From Valencia hispanica (taxonomy: Eukaryota > Chordata > Actinopteri > Cyprinodontiformes > Valenciidae): DNA of 64,000 bases. The translations under genes and the position numbers were made by a program. Within the stretch, counting starts at the first letter, position 1. Every line of letters starts with the position of its first letter. The stretch covers positions 12,429,571 through 12,493,570 of the forward strand of contig OY747716.1 in NCBI GenBank assembly GCA_963556495.2, given 5' to 3'. The notes under the pieces are model-generated. The model saw nothing but the letters and a program-made list of their open reading frames with translations. It did not search any database and was not told where the DNA came from. Below, piece by piece: positions 13,167 to 25,961 of the stretch.

Positions 13167-15299
13167 GTAAGACAACAGTCGGCCCTGACGTTAGTCCGTG
13201 TCCCACTTCTTATCTCACTTGTCTGTCCGCCTTCCAGGGGATTAGACTTCGTGTTTTGTTCGCGTGTTGGTTGTAGTGCTGCTTACTGGAGGAGGCTAAT
13301 GCAGTTTTCTTTTTTGTTTGTTGGGTGGGTTAACTGTACTGTACACCCCGAAAATCACAGCCGAGCGACGGGAGGAGAAGAAGAGAAAGTACAACCCGCG
13401 AAAGTGTAAAGTTACAGGTATTGCGAAAGTGTATTGTTTAATTAGCGGAGTCCTTGTTAAAATTCCTCCTAAACCGTGTAGGGAATATAAAAAAAAAATT
13501 CAGTGGTTACTGAGCAAGCTTAAACCTCACCACGGAGGACTTCCACTGAGTTCCACTCTGCTTTTTATAAAAGTGACAGTAGTAGTCACAAATCAGTGCA
13601 GCAAGATTCAGTCTCCCTTGATTGATGGAAAAATCCCAAATGTCTGCTGTCTTATCTTTCAAAGCAAATAGCACCAAATGAATACAAGGAACTGGTCTAT
13701 CTTGGCGGCCAATATTCTGCTATCATGTTTCTTTTTTTTTTTATACACCTCACCTATAGATCAGAAAAAGAAAAAAAATCAGCTCAATTAGGGCAAGTTT
13801 TAACGACACTTTAAAGTTACTTTTTTCAAACTGGTGGCTATTTATTTAATGTGTGCATATCATTTTTCTTAGCTCTGACTTTTAATTTTCTTCACTCATT
13901 AACAACCTCCACACTAAAGACTGTTGCTGTCAGTGTGACCTGGTAGCTCTTATCTTTGGTACGTTTACTCATCAGAAGATGAGCTGGTTTTTGGAGTTTC
14001 TAACCATGCAGTCACTAGTCAAGCTGAAATCTCCCCAGTTGGTGACCAGCTCTTTTCTCGATGAATGTCTGGCAGGGCTGGGCGGAAAAACAAATACATT
14101 CTGTCATATATATGTCACGATATAAGCAAATCAGTGTTTTTGTTACTTTTTGAAGCTATCATAGGGTTATTTTTTATGTTAAAGAATTATTTTCAAAAGT
14201 TGAACCTGTCATCAGACATTTTAGAGCTGTTTGGGGGGGAAAATGAAAGGAGGTTCGGGCTGGGGGATTTGGGTTGTATATAAAATAGTTTTTTAATGCC
14301 ATATTTGATATTAGTCTATTTTTTCTCTCTCCTTGCTCTCCTCCATTTTGATTCTTAAAAAGAAATTACAAATGATAGAAATATATATATATATATATTT
14401 TTAACTTTTATTTCAATCATCCCCTCTGGGAGTCCTAGTAAATAAAACAAGATGGAAGGCCTTGGGCGGACTGACATCACCTTGAAGTATGGAAACCCAA
14501 GAGATGCATCCGTGAATTTTTGTTCTCGATTTTCTTGATATTCCAAAAGTTCAATCTTTGTAAACAGAAAATTGGATTAAATCAAAATGTATTGCATAGC
14601 CCTAAGCTCTTGGTAGCGCTATTATTTTCAAATGAAGTCAAGGTGTGCTTAAAATGTTATATGGATCTAATATTGGCGGTTAGTGCTGCCAGTGTTCCCT
14701 AAAATCCAGCCTGTTTTATAACAAACAGGTTGAAAGCTCAAAAGAAGAAAAAAAAGAGTGCCTCTGCGGTATTCTCTCAACATTCCTGATGTCTACTAAA
14801 ACTCTCACAGCCCGGATGATCTGCAGACGTTATGTGTTGTCGGGATAAAGACGACACAGTTTCCTTTAAAATTTCTTCTCATTTCTGTCCTTAAAGACCT
14901 CACCGATCCGGAAATGGCTGAGTCTTCTTCACTCAGCTATAGCATCCACAGTGAAGAGTGTTTCAGTCGGTGGGACTGGTTAGGTACTAACGTAGGGGCG
15001 GTGTGTTTTATTCACTGGTGAGAGCCGAATGAGCTAAAACGTGTCCTGTTGCAGGTGTAACGTTCGATTTCTCCACGCATCCTCCCTTTCATTAACCCTA
15101 TATCTCTGGGTTGACCTGTGGGATTTATTCAGCGTGCTCTCCTTGCACTCAGACCCTGTTCCTCCATTAGCTGACAAACAAGGTCTCCATAGCAACACAC
15201 AGGTAGGTAGAAGGGTCCAGAATAACCGCCAGGCACTGTTGGTTGGGCAAGCGTGCCGAATGACAGCGGAATGAAGGCCTGGTGTGTGTGTGTGTGTAA
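13167..15299 (+). other. Start of the intron after exon 1a
   Basis: Begins at the GTAAGA donor. CpG-rich at first, then AT-rich. It includes a possible degraded hAT-like repeat (about 14073-14604) with left end CAGGGCTGGGCGG and right end near GCATAGCCCTA, without a matching target duplication. No exon is seen. Confidence 0.55.
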
Positions 15300-15510
15300 G
15301 AACGGTGTGATGAGTTTTTTTTCTGCTGACTGCTGAAGTAGGAGCAGCTGCTCTCTGTCTCTCTCCAGATCCGTTCACTTTATTTTCTTTTCTGTTTGCT
15401 TTTCTTGTTTTCTTTTGTGTTCTTTTCTTATTCTTTTCTTAGTTACTTTATCTACCCAGCCCCTGGAGTTACTGTATTGGACCGGATCCCTTTTTGGATT
15501 ACTTTTTTAC

Positions 15511-16812
15511 ATGGCTTTTTGCTCAGCTGAAGATTTTGAAAAACTGCTCCACAGAATTGAGGGCATTGTAACGAAGCTACGTTGTCTGGAAATTAATTTT
15601 GATCTCCACGCTGATTATGGAAATGACACAACTTTACCGTTGAATACACACAGGGAACAGCCCATAAGCCCGGTGTTACATCGGTCTAACCGTGTCACAG
15701 AGAAAACACAGGACAAGTTTACTCCCTCAGCCAACAAGCGCCTGAGCAGCAGAACTCCGCACTCTAATAAAGACTGGGCAGCTTTAAAACGCACGGAATC
15801 ATCAACCCCAGCCTGTTTACCGAGGAAGTAAAAACAAAAGAAACTCCAACACAGAGAAAGCTCTGAACCCAGCCCTTCCGCTTCTGCTAAAAGTAAACAA
15901 AAGAGGTTTCACCCAAAAACAAGAGATTTTACTCCACTTGGATTCACGCTTAAAAACAGATTCGCAGCCTTGACTTCCCCGAAAGATGACACAGCCCCCG
16001 GGACCAGTCAAAGCCACCAGGAGAAACCCAGCCACATCAAACGGACACATAACAAAGTAAGAGCCCCCCCAGCAAAGATTATCATACAAGACGGATCAAT
16101 TAATGGAATTGAGGCTTTTTGTTAAACACCAGAGTTTATAGCTGCTACAAAAATACAGTGAAAGAAATATCAGAAAAAATCCAGAACATCTTGGACCAAC
16201 ATCCTACTTTGGAAAAACTCGTCATTCACGCTGGATCAGCAGATATCGCGATGAGACAATTAGAGATTCTGAAGAGAGACTTTTCTGATCTCCTACAGAG
16301 ACTTGACGGACTTAACGTAAACATCCTCATCAGCGGACCAGTCCCTGATGAAATGATGAAAGATTTAGCAGACTCTGCATGCTCCATAAATGGTTGAAGA
16401 AACAATCAGCTGAGAAGTAGTTCACATTTATTAATAATTTCAAAGTATTTGGAAGTGCTAATCATCTGTTCAAAGCAGACCGTTATCTTAACAAGGCCGG
16501 AGTAAGGCTGTTAGCAGCAAACATTTTTTCTTATCAAAATCAGAAGCGCCCATGGATATCAGAGAACAAAAACACCAAGTCATGATGACACCACAGGACC
16601 AAACAGATAAACAACCATCAGAGATTAAGTCTTCATCTTCCTGTGACTCAGCCACATCAAATGAGTCTCCATTTAGAAACTTTACAGACAGACTGAACGA
16701 GCAAATCAAATTTGGGACACAATTAACACCTAAACTTAGACTACACCAAACCCCTGGGACTCATGTCAATAAGCCTGGGAGCTTCCCCCCACTGATTATT
16801 ACAGATATTTGA
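15511..16812 (+). pseudogene. L2 ORF1 with esterase-like domain, frameshifted
   Basis: The first segment (ATG 15511 to 15831) is a charged region with a short helix at its N-terminus. After shifts near 15835 and 16120, the segment 16119-16397 reads like the SGNH esterase-type domain of CR1/L2 ORF1 proteins: I-I-I-Q-D-G-S-I, then L-E-K-L-V-I-H-A-G-S-A-D-I, then a F-S-D-L-L block and I-L-I-S-G-P-V-P. The family's usual H-x-G-x-N-D-I is H-A-G-S-A-D-I here. A third piece (16552-16812) is Ser/Thr/Gln-rich. No product is expected. Confidence 0.7.
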
Positions 16813-17648
16813 GGGAATCGGGCAGTAAATCTACCCCAACTGTCCCCCAAAACTCGACCATTAATTACAATTTCTTATGCGTGAGCAGGAAACACAGACG
16901 AGGTGGGGGTGTAGCCCCCATTTTTCACAACTCAAGGAACTTTAAAAAGATAACCCTGGGCACGTTTGATTCTTTTGAATACCTAGCCACCCAGATAAAC
17001 GAGGCTAACAAAGCTTTATTTCTAAGTTTATATAAACCACCAAAACTTCACTCTAACTTCTTTAATGATTTCAATTACCTTCTTTCTGTAATATGTATCG
17101 ACTATGACCAACTAATCATTGTGGGGGATTTTAACATCCATACCGACAACCCCCAAGATAGACAAGCAAAATCATTAGATGATACTCTCCACAACTTCGG
17201 CCTGATCCAGCATGTCAAACAACCAACACACAATAAAGGACACACTCTGGACTTAATTATCAGCAAAGGTTTAAATATTTCCAACATCTCTGTAATTAAT
17301 ATTGCATTATCTGACCATTTCTGTATTTTCTTTGAAAGTACCATCTCTGCTAAATTATCCAGCCACAGTAAGACCACTATAAAAAAGCGTTTTCTAGGGG
17401 ACAGTTCAGTAGAAACCTTTAAACGTATTTACCCTTCCACCACATCCCCCTCATCTCCCAACTTAAACTCAGTAAATAAGCTGGTAGATAATTTCCTTGC
17501 GAATATCTCAGACATCATGGATTCCATTGTTCCAACTAAAGTGAAAGTAGTCTCAGGTAGAAAAAAGTCTCAGTGGACAAGTAATCCACTGGTACGTAAT
17601 GAAAAAAGAGGGTGTCGACGAGCCAAGAGAAAATGGCGGAAAACTTGA
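16809..17648 (+). pseudogene. L2 ORF2 endonuclease domain, N-terminally deleted
   Basis: Recognisable blocks are R-G-G-G-V-A near 16900, L-Y-K-P-P, the catalytic I-V-G-D-F-N-I-H near 17120, T-L-D-L-I-I-S and the terminal S-D-H-F. These are the order and spacing of an APE-type LINE endonuclease. The first third, with the E-T-W block, is missing, which implies a small internal deletion near 16800. The frame ends at 17648 in the linker to the reverse transcriptase. Confidence 0.82.
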
Positions 17649-17780
17649 CTCCAGGTTCACTGTGAGATCTACAAAGAGAGACTGAATAGATAACAGCTAA
17701 CTATAAAAGATGCTAGGGAATCGTTCTTTTCTGAAATCATCAACAGAAACATTAATAATGCATGGACTCTATTTGCAACA

Positions 17781-19134
17781 GTGGAAAGACTAACTAATCC
17801 TTTAGTGACAGTAGCCCCTGAACTAAACTCTACCAGGGCCTGCAATGAATTTGCCAGCTTTTTCACTGAAAATATTCGAACAATTAGACGGTCAATCTGT
17901 ACCTCAATATCGAACCCACAACCAGTGCCATCCCCAATCAACAACAATGTAGAGAAAATGTCTGAATTCCACGAATTAAACCAGAACAGCCTAGAAAACA
18001 TCATTTTCCAATTGAGCTCCTCCTCCTGCTGTCTTGATATCCTACCCACAGCCTTTCTAAAGAAAGTTCTTCCTGTTATTGGGTCTGATCTTGTTCAAAT
18101 AGTGAACTCATCCCTGCTATCAGGTGTCTTCCCTCGGGCTTTAAAAACAGCAGTTATTAAACCACTGCTAAAGAAGAAAAATCTGGACAACACGTTAATG
18201 CAGAACTACAGGCCAATCTCTAATCTTCCATTCATCAGTAAGATTATTGAAAAAGCTGTGTTTCAGCAGTTAAATAGCTTCCTAACAATGACCAACCGTT
18301 TTTAGGTTTTTCAGTCTGGTTTCTGTGCTCACCACAGCACCGAGACTGCCCTCGTCAAAGTGTTCAATGACATCCGCATAAATACAGACTGTGGAAGAAC
18401 TACAGTGCTGGTTCTGTTGGACCTCCAGTGCAGCATTTGACACTGTTGATCATGATAGTTTATTGGAAAGACTGGAGAGCTGGGTTGGACTCTCTGGTAC
18501 AGTACTTGGCTGGTTCAAGTCTTACCTAAAGAAAAGGGACTTCTATGTTTCAATAGGAAACTTTTCATCAGAACGAACAGAAATCACATGTGGGGTGCCC
18601 CAGGGCTCCATCCTGGGGCCCCTCTTATTTAATATCTACTTGCTCCCACTAGGCAAAATTGTAGCAACCAATAACATTAGCTACCATAACTACGCGGATG
18701 ACACTCAGCTCTACATTACAGTGTCACCAGGTGACTCTGAACCCATTCAAACCCTGAATCAATGCATTGAACAAATAAATGGATGGATGTACCATAAGTT
18801 TCTCCAGCTCAATAGAAACAAAACTGAAGTCATTATTTTTGGACCTAAGGAGGAACGATCAAGATTCAGCACACAGCTTCAGTTAATACAGCTAGAAATT
18901 ACTGATCGGGCTCGAAACCTAGGTGTAGTTATGGACTCAGACCTGAACCTCCAGGGTCACATAAAGGCAATAACAAGGTCAGCCTTCTATCACCTGAAGA
19001 ACATTTCTAGGATTGAAGGTATGATGTTGCAACAGGACCTAGAAAAACTCATCCATGCGTTTATCTTTAGTCGGATTGATTACTGCAACAGCATCTTCAC
19101 AGGTCTGCCTAAAAAGTCAGACAGCTGCAGCTGA
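17781..19134 (+). pseudogene. L2 ORF2 reverse transcriptase, frameshifted
   Basis: Segment 17781-18305 carries the fingers (N-Y-R-P-I-S-N-L-P-F-I-S-K-I-I-E-K). After a stop near 18303 and a shift near 18420, segment 18391-19134 carries [21 protein letters not shown] and the catalytic Y-A-D-D-T-Q-L-Y near 18693. It then runs on to S-R-I-D-Y-C-N-S. Past 19134 the homologous C-terminus continues in another frame to about 19440. All catalytic motifs are present but never in one open frame. Confidence 0.87.
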
Positions 19135-19680
19135 TCCAGAACGCTGCCGCTCGCATCCTCACTAGAACCAGGAAAGTAGAGCACATCACCCCAGTTCTAA
19201 AGTCCTTACACTGGCTCCCTGTAGCTCAGAGAATATACTTCAAAATACTCCTACTAGTTCATAAATCATTACATGGCTTAGCACCAAAATATGTTGAAGA
19301 CCTGTTGTCACAGTACCAACCACCAAGACCACTCAGGTCCTCCAACTCTAGCCTACTAAACATCCCTAGACTCAGAACTAAACATGGAGAAGCAGCTTTC
19401 AGTTTCTATGCTCCCCTTATCTGGAATTGCCTTCGAGTAAATGCTTGATGTCATATGTATGAAATGTGTTCATGCTCTCTTGCTTTTTTGATTTTTCTCT
19501 TGCTTTATTGTGTATCATGTGTAATGTGTGTTTCTTTTACTTTTAATTTCCAATGTTATATTCCGTGTGTATTTTTTTTATTCACAAAAAAAAAAAAAAT
19601 TAAATCACCAAATCATGTAAAGCACCTTGAATTACCCTGCTGTTGAAAGTGTGCTATACAAATAAAATTGCCTTGCCTTG

Positions 19681-20807
19681 TGTATTGTTCGGTCGGGCAC
19701 ACTGTGCCGCTTTACTGAGACCCATCTGACATATTTCACTTACCACGGTAAAATCTGGCCATAAACTCATCAAAACGCATGGATAGGAGTAACAACGAAA
19801 CCAGCTGAGTTTCACATCTTAAAAAAAAAAAAGAAAGCCTGGATGAATAGATGAAATAAATCAAATAACCAGAGGGTAAGTTGAGTGGCTGATATAGTTG
19901 TGATGAATCACGGTGACACAGAAGAGGCTTGCTTTTGACACAGCGAAGTCTGTGTGTAATGTTAAGCCTGAAAAATGTCTCTCTGGCTTAGAGCCAGTGC
20001 AAGACACTGGGAGAGCAGCAGGCGACCCGGTGACTGCACTGAAGCTACTGATGATCATTGAATCACAACAGCTCCCACACGGCTGGACGTATTAAAAATC
20101 TGCTGGGTATTCAGCGTGTTGTTGGGTAAAAGGTGTGTCTACCAGAGTCTAGTCGGCAACAAGCAGCAGAGCTATGAAAATGTTTTCGACATGATTTCCT
20201 TCCAAAAAAAAGAAGAAGAAAAAGAGAACACAACAACAAGTTGAGGCCGGTCTATTCTGTCTCAACGCATAGACTGAATTTGATTCAAATCTCCGTGGGT
20301 GACTAGGAAGATGTGTTGTGGACGCGGATCTGTGCAGGTATGGCGGTATGCGAGCTCGCCGCTTGGGTTTGTCACGGCCTCGGCTATAAATTACCCCGTC
20401 AGGCAACGACAGAATAGATTGTGTGTGGGCTTTCATCGGCACATGCTTGACTAAGTCTCTGTTACTTGATCCTAGAGAAGACTATGTCTCCTGTGAACAC
20501 ATGCAGCTGGCGTTGTCACGACCAGATAATGTGGATCTCAAGTGATTTCAGTTATGGCTCTGCTGTCATTGTTTCTTTTTTAGAGGCAAAGACTCTTTGA
20601 ATAAATCGTGGGGGTGTAATATAACGCCAGAACTCCTGGTTCAGTGCTTGCCTTGTTTTCAGTTTCTTGGTTCGGTTCATTTTCGGTACAGTCGGGGAAC
20701 AAGTGGAAAAATAAATCAATTTTGTGTAATGTCATTTAAAATCAAACTGTACTTGCAGTAATTTTCCAACAAAACGTTCTCAGGTAATACAAAAATGGAT
20801 ACAATAA
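19681..20807. other. Intronic sequence with no recognised feature
   Basis: Short ORFs up to 97 residues are present without domains. The 'aaaaaaagaagaagaaaaag' run near 20205 is simple sequence. Confidence 0.5.
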
Positions 20808-20920
20808 AATGAATTCAATTCAGCTTATTCATATAGCGCCGTTTCACAACAGATGTCATCTCAAGGCACTTCACAAGACAAGTCATTTAAATACAATCAT
20901 ACAAACATTCCAAATAGTTT
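20808..20920 (-). repeat. LINE/SINE 3'-end fragment
   Basis: 'gaattcaattcagcttattc' followed by 'atatagcgcc' and 'ctcaaggcacttcac' is the reverse complement of a very common fish retroelement 3' end (ctt...gcgctatataaataa...). It is short and non-coding. Confidence 0.5.
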
Positions 20921-21496
20921 AAAGTTTTAGTGAGTTTCCTAATTAAGGAATCCCAGCAGATTGCATGGAGTTATTGACTTGAGGTCGTGTCCCGTACTTT
21001 AAAATAAATAAATAACATACGAAAGTGTCAATATTTTCTTTTTAGGAAACTGCAACATCAATACTTTCTTTCTGTCAAAGTCGAGACAATCTAGAATATG
21101 AAATGAATATTTCAGACTGCCCTACTGTCTGTGTCAACAGTGCTAAGTCAATCGGAGGTTAAGCTGTTACCTGAGCCAGCTGACAGGATGTTACATGAAT
21201 TATACAGGTGAGGTGGGCGGGGCTACACCACTGCTTGTCTAATGGTTTAATCACCGCTACAGAGTTCCTTTATACAGAGGAGCCGTGGTTTCATGGGCTC
21301 TTTTTATTTGTCCTTTTTCTACCCTTTGTGTGTATGTTGATATTAGATTATTTTAATATTTATGTGGGACACGTTTTCCCAAACCAGAGGCTTTGACAAC
21401 GGAAATTGGCAGTCCAGTTCCTTCTCTCCCTTAGAGAGTCGCGGGTCATAACTTCTGCTAGCAGGAGGCGGAGCTGTTTACAGTCACAGTAAATAG

Positions 21497-22040
21497 TAGG
21501 GATGTAAGAAAGTGCTAATACACCAATATACAGGATATTTTATGTCAGAATATTGTATCGATATTCAAAAGCAATGAATCTATTTTTATTTTATTTCTTA
21601 AAATTTTAATGGAATCATTAATGATGAAAGTCATTTTTGTAGTAAAATTAAAAGTTTTTCTGGTAGTTTGTGGCCTGTCATCACCTTCTTCGTTCCAGTG
21701 GAACAACTAGATCTAGTAATAAAACTGGATGTGTTAAAGTATGAAACAGGTTGGAGGGTTTAGAATGCTGGGTAAGTTTTTCTACAGTTAAATTAAGTTT
21801 TAAAAATCACAATATATTTTCTTACCGTTATATCTCAATATATCATATGCCCCCCCCGTATCGCGGTACGTATCGTATCACCAGATTCTTGCCAATACTC
21901 CTTCCAAAACCTAAAATAATCACAGTCCATGTCATTCAACTATATGATTAGTGGGGAATTTAAAAAGCATAAAATAATTGTTGGCACTAGGTAATAACTC
22001 CAAAACAGCAGGAGTTGTATATCACTGTAGTAAATTGACA
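21497..22040 (+). repeat. hAT-like degraded repeat, copy A
   Basis: It starts TAGGGATGTAAG, like many hAT termini, and contains a run of ATATCG/CGATA-type motifs. Two parts recur elsewhere: 21600-21758 is repeated inverted at 26185-26330, and 21879-22031 is repeated directly at 23969-24144. The shared parts show it is a dispersed family. No transposase remains. Confidence 0.6.
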
Positions 22041-23159
22041 GTTTTTGTGGCTTATCTAAGTTTGCTTTGCTTTACTTCCTCCTTCTTTTTCCAATCTCTG
22101 TAGTGCAATCAATACATGATGGATTGCGACAAACGTGACAGTTAGTTTAGTGGTGATTCATTTCCTCATCTGCGGGTGAACCTACCGAATCAAACATGTT
22201 GATGATGAAGCTGCTTTCTCTTACAGATGACTGTTTGTTTGATGGACGGTCAGGTATTTTCCATTACAGAGGGAAACGCCTCGTGGTATTTTTAGCAATG
22301 CTGGTCGGACTGTACATACCTGGCCTTGCTTCAGCTCTGTTTCGATTCGTATTTTCCTTGGAAAGGTGGTGTGCTGATTGGAAGTGTTGTGCAAGCCTTT
22401 GTGTGACTTCCCAGTCATTGTGAAAGGGGCACAATCAAACAAAATGTTGGTCCATGCTAAAGTACGGCTGACTTGGAACAATGTTCTGTTCTTTTCATGA
22501 TTGCAAAAAGAATCTTTAGAGATGAAGTGTTGCTTAGAAAAGAGGAAACGGTGGTTATGAAAACAGAAACACAACCATTTGTAAATTTTGTGTTTTTTGT
22601 TCTAAAAAGCGCTGTTACCTTAAGACCTTTTATACAATCAAACATGCAACATTTTTGGTTGGTGTTTTCCTCCACAGGAAGGAAAATATGCAGGTGTCAA
22701 AATGAACGCCCACTACTGGGCAGATATGGGTACATTTATAGAGTGGCACTTAAATTTGATGAAGTCACAAGACGCTGTTGTGGGTTTGTGATTTAAACAG
22801 GAGAAGAGTGTTCGGTTTCAATAACTGACCTGAGAAATGTGCCTGAGCTGCTGCTAGACGGCTGCAAATGCAGTTATTACTAAAAAACAAAGACTGAAAA
22901 CCAATGTGACAGAAATCACCAAAGTTTTCTCAAGGGTAGCCAAGGGTTGAACCTAACTTCAAGTGGCTGTTTTTACTGAGTGATGAAAAAGAACTGACAG
23001 TGGAGATTAGGGATGGACATTTCCAGCTGCAGCACAAATCCCATTTTATTCCCAGCACAGCCTGGGGAACATGGTCCTCTGTTGGCTCCAGGGCTCCAGA
23101 GGCGAGGTGACTCATCTAAATCTTTTTGTCCAAAAGAGCAAAACTGTTGTTCATCTTTA
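22041..23159. other. Intronic sequence with no recognised feature
   Basis: Several overlapping ORFs (largest 117 residues) lie on both strands without recognisable domains. I see no splice-bounded exon. Confidence 0.5.
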
Positions 23160-23167
23160 ATTCTGCT

Positions 23168-24435
23168 TAGGGTTGGGAATTGAAAACCGGTTCCAACTTA
23201 GAAGAGGTCCCAACAGACCAATTCCATCCTCCACTTTGATTAATTCTTCTTGATTCCGGCACACTCTCCGCAACAAATCCACCATTCAGATCATGGAAAG
23301 GAGGAAGCGTTTGGCCAAATGAGATGAAAATTCTGCCGTGCGTGGTTCCTGCAATGCTGTAATATCATACAAATACCAGCAACATGCTAAAACGTTTGTC
23401 TATCCTGCATGAAACTACCAAGAATGTCTCGTTCAAATGCCTGCATACACGTGGTAACGTACCTCATCAAACAAGCTCCTCTGTGATCTCCGTTGGCGTT
23501 GGCAACCTTCATATTATACATCCTCCATTAGCACACTGTCGCCTTGAAACGGCAAGCAGCATGTACTGGTTTATTTCTATTAAAAGCTGAGGTACTTTGA
23601 CGCATTTTAGATGATTATGACGACGATGATGACAGACTCAGGCAGCTAGCCCCTCGACATCGGATCAAGTTACCACTCTCATGCTAGCTGCTCAGGTATG
23701 GGGTGTTGTTTTTAAAGTTACACAGTCAAAGATTACTAGCAATATTTTTTGTTATTTAGCCTGTTGCAAGAGAAAAAAATTGGGTTCCATTTTTTTAAAG
23801 ACATGTTTTCGTTCATATATTTATAAATGTCACATTACCTAACTAAATATTTAGTTAGGAAGCTAAATATTTAATTTAAAGCAAAATATTTATTTTACAA
23901 ACCAAAATATTTATTTTCTAAAACAAAAATTGAGTGTCCCCCCCCCATATCTCGATGCATATTGTGTCACCAGATTCTTGCCAATACTTTTCCCTAGTAA
24001 ATTGCATTCCTTTCAAAACCTAAAATAATCACAGTTCATGTCAGTCAACTATCTGATTAGTGGGGAATTTAAAAAGCATAAAATAATTATTGGCAATAGG
24101 TAATGACTCAAAAACAGCAGGAGCTGTATATCACTGAAGTGTCTAATCATTGTGTATCACCAAATTCTTGCCAATACTCATCCCTATTATTGACAAATGA
24201 TTTTAGGGAGATGGTGAGGGTCTTAAATCCCAGATATTAACTCCAATTAGTTTAATATGTTCAGTCTTTTGTAGATATAATTTTTTTGGGGAAAGGGTTG
24301 CTCTTGGTACTAGAGACTGTAGAATTCATTTTTTGCCACTTGTTGAACTACTCAGGAATTGATAAGGAATTGAATTAATAGGCAGAACGGACAATGGCAT
24401 TGATATTGATAAAAACTTGTCACTTCCCACCCCTA
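23168..24435 (+). mobile_element. hAT-family element with BED-finger remnant
   Basis: The ends match as inverted repeats: TAGGGTTGGGAATTGA on the left, and on the right the reverse complement of TAGGGGTGGGAAGTGA. The flanks ATTCTGCT (23160-23167) and GTTCTGCT (24436-24443) agree at 7 of 8 bases, the 8-bp duplication typical of hAT. Inside, 23320-23420 encodes the remains of a BED zinc finger: S-C-N-A-V-I-S-Y-K-Y, then after a one-base shift S-N-M-L-K-R-L-S-I-L-H-E. The catalytic region is gone. A second hAT-like repeat (copy B, 23969-24144) lies inside. Confidence 0.82.
23935..24188 (+). repeat. Degraded repeat, copy B of the 21.9-kb sequence
   Basis: 23969-24144 aligns with 21879-22031: 'caccagattcttgccaatac', 'cctaaaataatcacag', 'attagtggggaatttaaaaa' and 'aacagcaggag' occur in both in the same order. 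Copy B has about 20 extra bases near 23990. It ends near an ATACTCATCCCTA-type terminus at 24188, consistent with a hAT-like right end. Confidence 0.7.
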
Positions 24436-24443
24436 GTTCTGCT

Positions 24444-25903
24444 GCTTGTAAAGGGCAACAACTTCCTTTGATTCCATTGTAAACTGGTATCCAGATGTCC
24501 ACAGATGACAGATTTGTGCTAGACGGGGCTTCTTGCTCAGGCCCAAGCCCGGTCAGTTAGCAACTTCGTTTCATATGGCAGCACACACATGGCCACACAC
24601 TTATGGTCTGGCCCTGAGTCAGAAGACGTTAGAACGTCATAATAGAGCGTTTTTGAACAATAAAAGGTTGTTGTTTATTGGTACACTATTTTTTATTTTA
24701 TTTTTTTACACTAGTCTCAAAACCACTTATCTACAACAGTTTCAGAAGCCACTGTAACCATCGTTCAAATGTTCAGCAGGTGAGAGTAGTTTTTCTGCTC
24801 AGTCGCCTCGTAGCAACTAGCATCAGCATGGGACAGTTTATCCTCACCAGGTCGGTTCTTAGGTTTCATACCCACTTTGACAACCAAGAGCTGGAAGTAG
24901 TGTTCTATGTTCCATTCATTGTCCGTTTTAAGGAGATTTGGTTATGACTCTAATAACTACCAGTAGGATATCACTTAGTTATTGTGGTTTCATCTGGGGT
25001 CATAATCTGTGACATTTATTGACCTAAACAGGGATGAGAAAAAACTAATTAACAATCTGGTGTAATGTGAGGCTAAAATAATTGTGACGTCGTTATATCC
25101 TCACTTTTACCATAAAGAGTTAATATTTCAAGCCTTCACTTCAAGGGGTGTACCATCTTGGGTGCCCCATGATTCAATTCGGTTACGATTCGATTATAAA
25201 ACGTTTATTTTTGTTGCCTTTTTTTTCCACATTCAGTTTTTATTTCTTCATTCCTTCCATGGCTACTTTTAACATTTGTATCCATTCAGTTTCCACTAAT
25301 TGAAGCATGTAAACAGATTTTTACTTATGTGAAGCCACAAATAAAACCAACACATCCAAAATATGTTTCATAATCTTATCAATGTCATGATTTTCCATTA
25401 AAGCTAAAGGAAATGTGTGTTGGCAGTAGAAATATAATATAGGGTGACCATATTTTGATTTCCATAAAAGAGGACACTTAGCCCAATCCTGAAACTCTTC
25501 AATCATTTTCTGTTTGAACACTTTTGATCTGAACATATTTAATGTGTTCTTGCTCTATGTGGTTAGAAAGAATAATTAGATAAACTTCAGATCAGCTTTT
25601 ACAAGTAAAACATTACAGAAATGACTTTATTAGATTAATACTCTTCTATATTAGAAAATAAACTTATAACAATAACTCACCTTTTTAAGTCATACAGGAC
25701 AAAAATGACACAATCTGAAATTATATTCGTGCCTTTAGTTTTGTGCTGTCCAATTAATACATGAACACTAAATATCTCAGCATTTTCATACCGTAATTTC
25801 GGTTAATGAGCGTCAAACATTGCTCACAAAGCAAGTAGTTTGATGCCTGTACATTTTTATGCCTTGCAAAGCCTGACGCTTGTAAAGCTTGCAAAGCCCG
25901 CCC
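24444..25903. other. Intronic sequence with old repeat traces
   Basis: Around 25140-25260 there is hAT-like debris ('ggggtgtaccatcttgg', 'ttcggttacgattcg'). No gene is visible. Confidence 0.45.
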
Positions 25904-25961
25904 AACCAATCATAGTGTCTCACTGTAGCGACGTCACTACAGTGAGACGCTCTGATTGGTT
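25904..25961. repeat. 58-bp near-perfect palindrome with paired CCAAT boxes
   Basis: Two 25-base arms (25904-25928 and 25937-25961) are inverted copies with only two mismatches. They flank the 8-base loop CGACGTCA. Each outer end carries a CCAAT box, in opposite directions (AACCAATCA and TGATTGGTT). The loop contains a CRE-like ACGTCA half-site. It could be the core of a foldback element or a composite regulatory site. A perfect 16-bp palindrome, GTTCAGCTAGCTGAAC, follows at 25987-26002. Confidence 0.9.

Larger units (their letters stand above)
15300..19680 (+). mobile_element. L2-type LINE, inactivated
   Basis: The element is about 4.4 kb: a 5' region, an ORF1 with an esterase-like domain, an ORF2 with endonuclease and reverse transcriptase, and a 3' end reading 'gctatacaaataaaattg' then 'ccttgccttg'. 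This 3' end is typical of fish L2 with its short direct-repeat tail. All frames are broken. The left boundary is approximate because it falls in a TG-rich stretch, and no target duplication could be fixed. It lies in the intron after exon 1a, in the same orientation as the gene. Confidence 0.85.

Noticed and set aside
14073..14604. Possible hAT element with CAGGGCTGGGCGG and GCATAGCCCTA ends
   Set aside because: The ends match poorly and no target duplication was found; mentioned only within the intron entry.
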